The notes beneath the pieces were generated by a model. The model did not search any database, had not been told where the DNA came from, and was given only the letters and a program-made list of their open reading frames with translations. Below are positions 18,535-25,276 of a stretch of DNA of 64,000 bases, in pieces; the first letter of the stretch is position 1, and every line of letters begins with the position of its first letter. This DNA comes from JAAELZ01 sp047639475 (GTDB lineage Bacteria; Pseudomonadota; Gammaproteobacteria; Arenicellales; Poriferihabitantaceae). Location of the stretch: NCBI GenBank assembly GCA_047639475.1, contig JBLIOD010000001.1, positions 1 through 64,000 on the forward strand. The letters run 5' to 3'. The translations under genes were made by a program, and so were the position numbers.

Positions 18535-19335
18535 ATGGCCCAATTTAAATTACCTGCAAATTCAATCGTTAAGCAAGGCAACACACACACTGGGCCCTCT
18601 GCGGCAAAAGGCGACGCAAGTGGCAAACTGCGAGTGGTTAACGTATACCGTTATTCGCCCGATGCTGAAAATGACGCAGGACCCACTATCGATAAATACG
18701 AAATCGATACGAGTTTGTGTGGCCCGATGGTGCTAGATGCCTTGCTCTATATAAAAGACGAAGTCGATTCAACCTTGGCCTTTAGGCGCTCATGCAGAGA
18801 AGGCATCTGTGGTTCTTGTGCGATGAACATAGACGGCACCAATACCCTGGCCTGCACCAAATCAATGGATGACGTGAAAGGAGAGATCAATATCTATCCA
18901 TTGCCGCACCAAGAAGTGGTACGTGATTTGGTTACTGATTTAACGCACTTTTACGCGCAGTACGCGTCGATTAAACCTTGGATGCAAACGCAGTCAGCTA
19001 CGCCGCCAGATAGAGAGCGCCTGCAATCTAAGGAAGACCGCAAAGAACTAGATGGCTTGTACGAATGTATTTTGTGCGCCTGTTGCACCACGTCATGCCC
19101 CAGTTATTGGTGGAATGGTGACCGTTACTTGGGCCCAGCCACCTTATTACAAGCCTATCGTTGGATAGCCGATAGCCGAGATGAATCAACCGGCGAGCGT
19201 TTGGACGAATTGGATGACGCCTTTAAAGTTTACCGTTGTCACACCATTTTGAACTGCGCGAATACGTGCCCTAAGGGTCTGAATCCGGGTAAAGCCATCG
19301 CGAAAATAAAGCAAAAACTCATTGAGCGAAAGTAG
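18535..19335 (+). CDS. sdhB: Succinate dehydrogenase iron-sulfur subunit SdhB
   Basis: This 266-residue protein carries electrons from SdhA to the quinone. The N-terminal ferredoxin-like domain has the [2Fe-2S] cysteines in SCREGICGSC plus a later LAC. The C-terminal domain has CILCACCTTSCPSYWW and CANTCPKGLNPGKAI, which bind the [4Fe-4S] and [3Fe-4S] clusters. Compared with E. coli SdhB (238 residues) it has an extra N-terminal stretch of about 25 residues rich in Gly, Ser and Lys. It sits 51 bases after sdhA. Confidence 0.96.
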   Translation: MAQFKLPANSIVKQGNTHTGPSAAKGDASGKLRVVNVYRYSPDAENDAGPTIDKYEIDTSLCGPMVLDALLYIKDEVDSTLAFRRSCREGICGSCAMNIDGTNTLACTKSMDDVKGEINIYPLPHQEVVRDLVTDLTHFYAQYASIKPWMQTQSATPPDRERLQSKEDRKELDGLYECILCACCTTSCPSYWWNGDRYLGPATLLQAYRWIADSRDESTGERLDELDDAFKVYRCHTILNCANTCPKGLNPGKAIAKIKQKLIERK

Positions 19336-19355
19336 CTCGTTCTTGCTGTTAAGCG

Positions 19356-19601
19356 ATGTCGAGTGAACATAACTTAAATAAGTTAGCTTGGCGGGCTAGG
19401 CGCGGAACCAAAGAGTTAGACTCTATTTTGCAGGGGTTTTTAAATACCCACTTCGCTGAATTGGCTCCGCAGCAGCAGTCGCAATTTGCATTGCTGTTAG
19501 AACAGTCTGATCCGGATATTGTTGATTGGATGAATGGGGTTTTAGTGCCTGAGGATGAAGGATTGGTGGAGATTATTGCTTTGATTAATGAGCGAGTGTA
19601 G
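19356..19601 (+). CDS. sdhE: FAD assembly factor SdhE
   Basis: This 81-residue protein of the SdhE/YgfY/CptB family carries the RRGTKELD motif at residues 15-22 (RGxxE core), which binds the flavoprotein and promotes covalent FAD attachment to SdhA. The following helical region and MNG (about 60) are also family features. It is 20 bases downstream of sdhB, so the operon delivers both the enzyme and its flavinylation factor. Confidence 0.93.
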   Translation: MSSEHNLNKLAWRARRGTKELDSILQGFLNTHFAELAPQQQSQFALLLEQSDPDIVDWMNGVLVPEDEGLVEIIALINERV

Positions 19602-19957
19602 CTTTCGCGATTGCTCGGTTAAGTTTTATCGTTACTACAGGTTTTGAGCTGGTTGTTCTAGCTAGCATTGCCACTGCCGTGGCGGGCTTATTCCTTTTTG
19701 TTTGTGCAAAAACGAACCCAAAAACACACCGAAAATGATGGCCTTGCCGGTTCCCGATATTAAGATTGACTAAGCGGCGCTGCGGAACTCGCACTCACGT
19801 GCTCAAACAGTCCTCGCTTGATTCCGCTTAGTAAATCGTACTCTCGGCCATTCATTTCTAACGCGGATTACTAGAAACTGCTCGCCGCAAGCGGCATGCG
19901 CAATTAACATAGATAACTCCCCTGCTTGCAGCTCAGCACCTATATCTAACTTCAACT

Positions 19958-19986
19958 CGTCATTGCGGGCGAAGCGCGGCAATCCA
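19958..19986. repeat. Dispersed extragenic repeat of the GTCATTGCG/GGCAATCC type
   Basis: This 29-base stretch starts CGTCATTGCGGGCGAAGCG and ends GCGGCAATCCA. The ends CATTGC and GCAATc are inverted repeats, making a short hairpin. Closely similar motifs are common intergenic repeats in many proteobacteria. Only one copy is seen in this window, so I rely on recognition of the motif. Confidence 0.5.
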
Positions 19987-20013
19987 TTTGAAATTCAAGC
20001 ACCGAGCAAACTA

Positions 20014-20165
20014 AAAGGGGACAGATTTATTTAATCTGAAAACCTTGCTTTAGCGCAAAGGGCCATAGATTTTACGGGCATCATGAAGCGCTACGTTATT
20101 TATATGAAAGGCGGTGTTGAATGTTGCACACCCTGTTTTTGCGATAAAATAAATCTGTCCCCTTT
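20014..20165. mobile_element. REP/MITE-like element with perfect 19-bp terminal inverted repeats
   Basis: The left end AAAGGGGACAGATTTATTT (20014-20032) is perfectly repeated in inverse at 20147-20165, giving a 152-bp element. The GGGGACAGATTTATTT end is a motif I associate with REP elements mobilised by RAYT (Y1, IS200-like) transposases. No RAYT gene lies in the window, so it would be non-autonomous. The open frame inside it is not a credible gene. Confidence 0.7.
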
Positions 20166-20196
20166 GTTTTTCGAACCCTTCACCCTAATTAATCGT

Positions 20197-20306
20197 GGTC
20201 TGTCCCCTATTGTTTTAAGAGCCGAAATGAAGGAATGCCCGCACCGCGGCAGTTATCGTGCTGAAGGGGCTTAACTTAGCGCCATTCTGGTCTGTCCCCT
20301 ATTGTT
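20197..20306. repeat. Pair of 18-base direct repeats related to the REP ends
   Basis: GGTCTGTCCCCTATTGTT occurs at 20197-20214 and again, identical, at 20289-20306, 92 bases apart. Both contain the TCTGTCCCC core of the neighbouring element's right end. They look like further REP ends or remnants. The second copy lies immediately before the start of the truncated hydrolase fragment, so it may mark the insertion or deletion point. Confidence 0.6.
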
Positions 20307-20321
20307 CTTCCCTGTTGTTCT

Positions 20322-20528
20322 GACGTGCTTATTATCGCGCTGGGGCTCGATGCTTCTGAAAGTGATCCCTTCAAAGGTTTTGCGATCACGATGGAGGGTT
20401 TTGGGCGTATTGGTAAAGCCATAGGCAAACTCGGGTTACCAACACTACTGGTTCAGGAAGGTGGTTATCTATCAGATGAGTTGGACGCGAACCTTACTAG
20501 CTTTATTAATGGCTTCGATGTTTTATAG
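20322..20528 (+). pseudogene. C-terminal fragment of a histone deacetylase-family amidohydrolase
   Basis: About 68 residues read DVLIIALGLDASESDPF followed by a QEGGYLSDELDANL segment and end FINGFDVL. This matches the C-terminal end of bacterial HDAC-like/acetylpolyamine amidohydrolases: LGLDxxxxDPF, then VQEGGY, then FLxGF. In intact enzymes the LGxD aspartate is a zinc ligand. The rest, about 270 residues, is missing; upstream lies a repeat copy ending at 20306. The GTG at 20325 is not a credible start. I call it a truncated pseudogene left after a rearrangement. Confidence 0.7.
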
Positions 20529-21174
20529 AATCACACTTGCATCAGCATCACCATAATTCTTTAAAGGCGTTGCTCTTGAAAAACTGGATCAGTTACAGGC
20601 CCATTAGAACAAAGGCACCACAGGATCTAATCTTACCTTTTGATAAAAAACGAGTATCCGCTTTTGATAAAGCCTCGAGAGTGCCTAAATTGGGCGACTA
20701 TCTCGGAAGAGTAAGGTTTCGCCTGATTGAAAAGTCAACGAACGGACGCTTGTTGGCTCTGAAGAGGTGTTAAACAAAAAAATCGAATTTGGTAGGATCA
20801 CCAATTATCAGCCATTCATTTATAGGTTAAGTTTTCCCAAGTAATCTAACTTATTGGCCTTGCCTAACTCGGATAAGAGTCCTTCAGTGATCGGTGCCAT
20901 GTACAGTAGTCGAATCTGTGGCTTTTGCTCTGTTGGTCGAAAGAGGCTATAATACAAACTACGCAGCTCCTAGTTGCAACGGATATATTAGATACTACAC
21001 AAAAAGCAATTTCCCACCTGCGTCGTGGCCAGACCAAATAATGGCCAACCAGTTACTCTGAATCCCAATTCTTCCCACAAAACATCGAATTAAGTAGCCA
21101 CAGGCTGCTTTACTATGTTTAGGCGCTAAGTGCCACATATCAGCTATTGTTCTTATACCCAGAGATTATAAAAT
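20529..21174. other. Gene debris between the HDAC fragment and the HisA-like fusion gene
   Basis: A 78-codon plus-strand frame (20537-20773) has no recognisable domain. On the minus strand an open frame at 20820-20969 (49 codons, no start) reads like a protein remnant, with FRPTEQKPQIRLLYMAP then LSELGKANKLDYLG, but I cannot place it in a family. From 20970 to 21174 nothing is recognised apart from the presumed leader of the next gene. Confidence 0.4.
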
Positions 21175-22395
21175 ATGTTAATTATTCCCGAAATCCAGAT
21201 CCTAGGTGGTAAAGTCATCACGCGTACCGCCAGTCAAGGTAAAGATGTAATTCACGATATTTTACCGATGGAGGTATTGAAAAAATTTGTCGATGCCGGC
21301 CCTAAAATGATTCAGATAGCCGACATCGATGCCGCTCGCTCGAAACAAACAAATAACGAGGAGCTGATAAAGACGATGATTACTGAAACTGATATACCGA
21401 TACAGGTATTTGGAGGAATCAAGACTCTTAATCAGATCAACGACTGGTTCGATTCTGGGGCCGCGCGTGTTGTGCTTGGAACTGTTGCGATCACCAATGC
21501 TCCTTTGGTGATAGAAGCGGCAAATCACCATCCCGGAGGGATAATTGTTCATCTGGCTACGCGTAATGGTAATGTCGTTATCAACGATTGGAAAACGCAA
21601 ACAGCGTTTAAGCAGGAAGATATTATGCGGGAACTTCTGGTATCCGGGGTCGCAGGCGTGATTCATAAGGCAACCGAGTATATGGATGGTGGATTTCTGG
21701 AGGAACTGGCGTTAACCGAGCAACTAAGTTACGACGTATCAATCCCAGTTTACTCCAGCGGCACGGTAATGACTCTGGACGATATCTCGCGGCTACGCTT
21801 TTTACCTAATGTCAATGGCGCGATCATAAGCCATGCGCTGATGACTGGAGATGTTTTGCTGGAGGACGCATTGCAGATCGCTGCTCAGAAAGAAATAATC
21901 CCCCAGCCAGAAACCATTACAGAGAACGTAAAAATGGGGGCCCATCAGGCTATAAGGGCTTATCTTGCTGCCTATAACACCTCGCAGGCCTCCAAAGTCT
22001 GGAACCTAGCGCTACGTGAAGCGATTACCGATGCGAATCCCTACATTGAAGTCAGCATTCCTCAGCTTGATCTGAATATGGACGAAGATAAGCTTACACC
22101 CAGAGACATACAGCAGTGCTACCAGGAAGAACTGGATAATTCTGATATTGTTATCGTTATACTCGATGGTATAGAAAACGGAACCTGGACAGGCTTTGAA
22201 TGCGGCTATGCGCGCGCTAAAGGCAAGTATATCTATGGCATATCAGCTGACCAGGAAATGAGGGACTTGAATCAGAAACTTTATGCATCCATGTGTGACG
22301 AGCTGATTTTCTTCACTTCAGGTGACGACCTGAATGCATCGCATAGTGAAATTTCACATTCACTGGCAACCCGGACGCTAGTACGGGTCCCATAA
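21175..22395 (+). CDS. HisA-like TIM barrel fused to a nucleoside 2-deoxyribosyltransferase-like domain
   Basis: Residues 1-237 follow HisA/HisF: IIPEIQILGGKV at the start, ADIDAAR at 49-55, the first phosphate loop GGIKT at 80-84, VVLGTVAI at 99-106, and SSGTVMTLDDI at 194-204. The catalytic Asp of HisA's first strand is Gln8 here, and the second, in the TDI motif, is replaced by ATEY (166-169). It is therefore unlikely to be an ordinary ProFAR isomerase, and no his genes are near. Residues about 260-400 match Nuc_deoxyrib_tr: AYLAAYNTSQASKVW, NSDIVIVILDG, then NGTWTGFECGYA with Glu342 as the expected nucleophile. It could act on an N-glycosidic or phosphoribosyl compound; the true reaction is unknown. 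It stands alone on the plus strand. Confidence 0.8.
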   Translation: MLIIPEIQILGGKVITRTASQGKDVIHDILPMEVLKKFVDAGPKMIQIADIDAARSKQTNNEELIKTMITETDIPIQVFGGIKTLNQINDWFDSGAARVVLGTVAITNAPLVIEAANHHPGGIIVHLATRNGNVVINDWKTQTAFKQEDIMRELLVSGVAGVIHKATEYMDGGFLEELALTEQLSYDVSIPVYSSGTVMTLDDISRLRFLPNVNGAIISHALMTGDVLLEDALQIAAQKEIIPQPETITENVKMGAHQAIRAYLAAYNTSQASKVWNLALREAITDANPYIEVSIPQLDLNMDEDKLTPRDIQQCYQEELDNSDIVIVILDGIENGTWTGFECGYARAKGKYIYGISADQEMRDLNQKLYASMCDELIFFTSGDDLNASHSEISHSLATRTLVRVP

Positions 22396-22827
22396 CGTTA
22401 TTTCAACAGCTTCGAATGCGGGAAAGGCAAAAATATTGTGTAACCGCAAGAGTTATGGTTTTACACACTCCCATTTTTTGCTCCAATTATGAAAGAGAAT
22501 AATGGTGGGAACCTCATAAAACTTAATTATATCGATTAACCATAGTCAGAGGTTTCTTATTTCGTCTATCTCTTTTTAAGAATCGCACTGTCTGTTCAAT
22601 AATACGAGCGTATCAATATGGCCTTCATATGCATGAATGCCTTACGAATTCATCCTTTGGCCCGTGTAAAATATACTTTGAATAATCGTTCCAGTTTTCT
22701 CATATTTATTGGACTACTGCTTCGTCTTCGTTACAATTAATTTAGCGAAAGCTTGATGAAATAACGGCGTAATTCAGCTGCATCCAATTAGCGAAGCATA
22801 TTAACTACTTCAGTCTCAGTGAATGAC

Positions 22828-22844
22828 CGCTTCGAAGCGTTTTT
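22828..22844 (+). terminator. Short hairpin with T-run
   Basis: CGCTTCGAAGCG (22828-22839) is a perfect 12-base palindrome that folds as CGCT-TCGA-AGCG and is followed directly by TTTTT. The shape suits an intrinsic terminator, but the stem is only 4 bp with a tetraloop and the nearest plus-strand stop is about 430 bases upstream. Confidence 0.35.
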
Positions 22845-22997
22845 CTAAATAAAAAAATATGTTCGATTGTCAGCTTTGAGTATACAAGAGACCGATAGCA
22901 GACGAAACCTCAAAGGTAAGTCGAGCATCATATGATTGCCTCGCTATGCCCGCTGCTTGGTATAAAGCACCCAAGGCAAGTTTTATACACTCAGTTC

Positions 22998-23013
22998 ACA
23001 AACGCTCGTTTGT
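22998..23013. promoter_or_regulatory. Perfect palindrome upstream of acuI, possible operator
   Basis: ACAAACG-CT-CGTTTGT is a perfect 7-bp inverted repeat with a 2-base spacer, about 150 bases before the acuI start. The geometry fits a dimeric regulator, but no regulator gene is adjacent and no clear promoter is seen beside it. Confidence 0.35.
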
Positions 23014-23161
23014 CAAGCGCCCAATACCTGCTCTGCCACTTTCACATAAGCGCTTCGATCAGATAGGTGAATCTGATTCGCTACATACAAAGAAATGCAT
23101 ACAGCCTAATTGCGGTGCTAAAATTGCCGTCTAATTAAACAGTTTTAACCGAGATGTAACT

Positions 23162-24157
23162 ATGAGTTTTAAAGCGGTAGTGGTAGAAAGAAGCGAAGAC
23201 AAAAAAATCACAGCTGGCGTGCAAACGTTGGAAGAATCACAGTTACCCGACGGCAACGTCACCATTGCGGTTGAATACAGCACGCTCAATTATAAAGATG
23301 GTTTGTGTCTGGGTAATAGCCAAGGCTTGGTGCGTAATTATCCCCATGTGCCTGGCGTTGATTTCGCTGGTACCGTTGAATCTTCAGAAGATGATCGCTA
23401 TAAAACGGGAGACAAAGTGATATTGACTGGCTGGCGCGTCGGTGAAGCTTGGTGGGGCGGTTACTCGCAGAAAGCCAAGGTTAATGCCGATTGGCTGGTG
23501 CCGTTACCTGATGGTCTGACTACGTATGACGCGATGGCAGTAGGCACTGCGGGATTTACCGCGATGCAGTCTATTATCGCGCTAGAGTGTCATGGCCTCT
23601 CTCCTTCTGACGACCCTGTGTTGGTGACGGGTGCCTCGGGCGGTGTGGGATCTAATGCCATAGCGATACTGGCTAACTTGGGTTACAAGGTGGCCGCCGT
23701 TTCAGGACGACCAGAAACTGAAGGATATTTATCTAGTTTGGGTGCCAGTGAGTTTATCGCCCGCGCTGAAATAAACACCAAAAGCGAGCGTCCCCTTGAA
23801 TCAGAAAAATGGGCGGGGTGTATCGACTCTGTGGGCGGCGAGATGTTGGCCCGGATTATTGGTCAGATGAAGTCACGTAGCTCCATTGCGGCGGTGGGAT
23901 TAGTCGGGGGAACCGACGTACCGATGTCGGTGATGCCATTCTTACTTCGCGGCATCAATTTACTTGGCATAGACTCGGTGACGCAGTCTTATGAGGCGCG
24001 CGTAGAAACCTGGGCGCGCGTGGCCAAAGATTTGCCGATGGAAAAATTACGGTCAATGATTACTGAAGCAACATTGTCTGAATTGCCTGACTTGGGCAAG
24101 TCGATTCTTGCTGGCGGGGTCAAAGGGCGCGTAGTGGTTGATGTGAACGCGGAATAG
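23162..24157 (+). CDS. acuI: Acrylyl-CoA reductase (NADPH), AcuI/YhdH family
   Basis: This 331-residue MDR-superfamily enzyme reduces acryloyl-CoA to propionyl-CoA with NADPH. The family hallmarks are STLNYKDGLCL near residues 40-50, VPGVDFAGTVE, GWRVGEAWWGG and the nucleotide-binding GASGGVGS. The family detoxifies acryloyl-CoA made from DMSP breakdown, 3-hydroxypropionate or related compounds. No DMSP lyase or CoA-transferase gene is present in the window, so the source of acryloyl-CoA is not shown. It is 16 bases from the PhyH gene, probably one transcript. Confidence 0.9.
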   Translation: MSFKAVVVERSEDKKITAGVQTLEESQLPDGNVTIAVEYSTLNYKDGLCLGNSQGLVRNYPHVPGVDFAGTVESSEDDRYKTGDKVILTGWRVGEAWWGGYSQKAKVNADWLVPLPDGLTTYDAMAVGTAGFTAMQSIIALECHGLSPSDDPVLVTGASGGVGSNAIAILANLGYKVAAVSGRPETEGYLSSLGASEFIARAEINTKSERPLESEKWAGCIDSVGGEMLARIIGQMKSRSSIAAVGLVGGTDVPMSVMPFLLRGINLLGIDSVTQSYEARVETWARVAKDLPMEKLRSMITEATLSELPDLGKSILAGGVKGRVVVDVNAE

Positions 24158-24173
24158 GAGCTAAGTTAGTTGA

Positions 24174-24971
24174 ATGATGCTTAAGTCAGAAGAAATTCAA
24201 CGCTATCAGGAGCATGGGTACGTGGTACCCGACTTTCGCTTACCTGACGATTTTCTTGTTGAAATGCGAGAGGCATACGCTCGCCTAATTGCGAATAACT
24301 CGCATATTAGCGCTGACTTCATGCTGGCGCCGCATCTCGAAACCGGCAGCTCTCAAGGCTTGATCGGCAATAAGGAATGGCTAGAGTTTGCGACCTATAG
24401 ACCCTTGTTGGATATGGCTGCAGACCTCATTGGCGAAGACATTATTTTGTGGGGCACCACGCTATTTGGCAAACCAGCTAACGGCGGTAAAGAAACGCCC
24501 TGGCATCAAGATGGCGACTATTACCCAATACGTCCATTAGAAACCATGACCATTTGGATTCCGTTGGATGACGTGTCACTCGATAATGGACCGATGCGCT
24601 TTATTCCTGGTTCGCACAAAGCGCGGCAAACATTTTCCCATTCGTGGGTGGAGGGCGAAGAGTTGACTATCAACTTGGTCACCGATGATGAGTACTTTGA
24701 TGAGTCGACGGCGGAGAATTTAATTATCGACGCAGGCCAAGTGTCGTATCATGACGTCTATATGATTCACGGCTCTTACGCCAATAATACCAATCGACGC
24801 CGCGCGGCGATGGTGGTTAGGTTAATGCCAGCCAGTAGTTTGTATGATCACGCGTTAGGCACTGAAATGGGTAAGAAGCATGCAGCGCATGGTTACGGTG
24901 ATAGGGCGCTATTTTTAGTGAGAGGTAAAGACATCCATGGTGGTAACAATTTTGAGATTGGTCACCCGTAA
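24174..24971 (+). CDS. Phytanoyl-CoA dioxygenase (PhyH) family protein
   Basis: This 265-residue protein is an Fe(II)/2-oxoglutarate-dependent oxygenase by its motifs. The facial triad is H111 and D113 (WHQDGDYYP) plus the distal H199 in VYMIHGSYANN, with arginines at 208-210 suited to 2-oxoglutarate binding. The segment GPMRFIPGSHK is also typical. Members hydroxylate a wide range of small molecules, so the substrate is open. It follows acuI closely, and the pairing suggests degradation of a carbon or organosulfur compound, which is inference. Confidence 0.85.
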   Translation: MMLKSEEIQRYQEHGYVVPDFRLPDDFLVEMREAYARLIANNSHISADFMLAPHLETGSSQGLIGNKEWLEFATYRPLLDMAADLIGEDIILWGTTLFGKPANGGKETPWHQDGDYYPIRPLETMTIWIPLDDVSLDNGPMRFIPGSHKARQTFSHSWVEGEELTINLVTDDEYFDESTAENLIIDAGQVSYHDVYMIHGSYANNTNRRRAAMVVRLMPASSLYDHALGTEMGKKHAAHGYGDRALFLVRGKDIHGGNNFEIGHP

Positions 24972-24985
24972 AACTTGATTCCGGC

Positions 24986-25207
24986 TTAGTCTTTGTGAGA
25001 CTGCTTCAGCCCGAGAATATCAGGTACAATAATATCAATAACCACCTGTATGCCGGAATTTGAAGTGGTAGTCGTTGTCTGAGCGTGGCTTGGCAGTATT
25101 ACCGCATTCACAACGGGCTTTACCCATAAGGGGCTGGTGACAGAGATCAGTGCAGCTTGACGAAGGGTTCGTCTTTTCTCCATTACTGGTTGAAGCGAGT
25201 TGTTCAT
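24986..25207 (-). CDS. Small exported protein with Tat-like leader, unknown function
   Basis: This 73-codon frame encodes MEKRRTLRQAAL at residues 9-20, then a hydrophobic stretch ending KPVVNAVILPSHAQT, then a short Thr/Ser-rich tail. The twin-Arg-like start and the W-KPVVN-V-LP-HAQT ending look like a leader with a cleavage site. A purine-rich AAAGAGCA lies several bases before ATG 25207. I have an impression of similar small leader peptides in other proteobacteria but cannot name a family. The mature part would be only about 30 residues. It is antisense to its plus-strand neighbours. Confidence 0.5.
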   Translation of the reverse strand: MNNSLQPVMEKRRTLRQAALISVTSPLWVKPVVNAVILPSHAQTTTTTSNSGIQVVIDIIVPDILGLKQSHKD

Positions 25208-25276
25208 ACTAATGCTCTTTAATTTTGCTCCACATTAACATTATTAGCGCGCTTTCGCGCCTTTGAGAATCAGCTT

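Larger units (their letters stand above)
19602..20321. other. Repeat-rich intergenic stretch after the sdh operon
   Basis: No intact gene is visible. About 19675-19860 reads like dispersed extragenic repeat DNA, with CAAAAACGAACCC and paired GATTGACTAAGCGG / GATTCCGCTTAG segments. A classic GTCATTGCG...GCGAAGC...GGCAATCC repeat follows at 19958-19986, and then the REP-like element and direct repeats listed separately. The short open frames here have no gene-like composition. Confidence 0.6.
22396..23161. other. AT-rich intergenic stretch upstream of acuI
   Basis: No gene is supported over these 766 bases. The DNA is visibly AT-rich with many stops in all frames. One short frame (22946-23134, 62 codons) ends in CIQPNCGAKIAV but has no ribosome site or recognised domain. 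A hairpin with a T-run and a perfect palindrome are listed separately. The stretch looks like degraded accessory DNA at the right edge of the repeat-rich region. Confidence 0.5.

Noticed and set aside
20083..20274. 63-codon frame running through the REP-like element
   Set aside because: It spans the element's right inverted repeat and a direct repeat copy, so the apparent protein is translated repeat DNA.
20537..20773. 78-codon frame after the HDAC fragment
   Set aside because: No ribosome site, no domain I can recognise; kept only as possible debris.
21175..22395. Calling the fusion gene plain hisA
   Set aside because: The usual catalytic Asp positions are changed, a second domain is attached, and no histidine genes are close.
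22946..23134. 62-codon frame with CIQPNCGAKIAV ending
   Set aside because: No start signal or family match, and it contains the palindrome listed as a possible operator.
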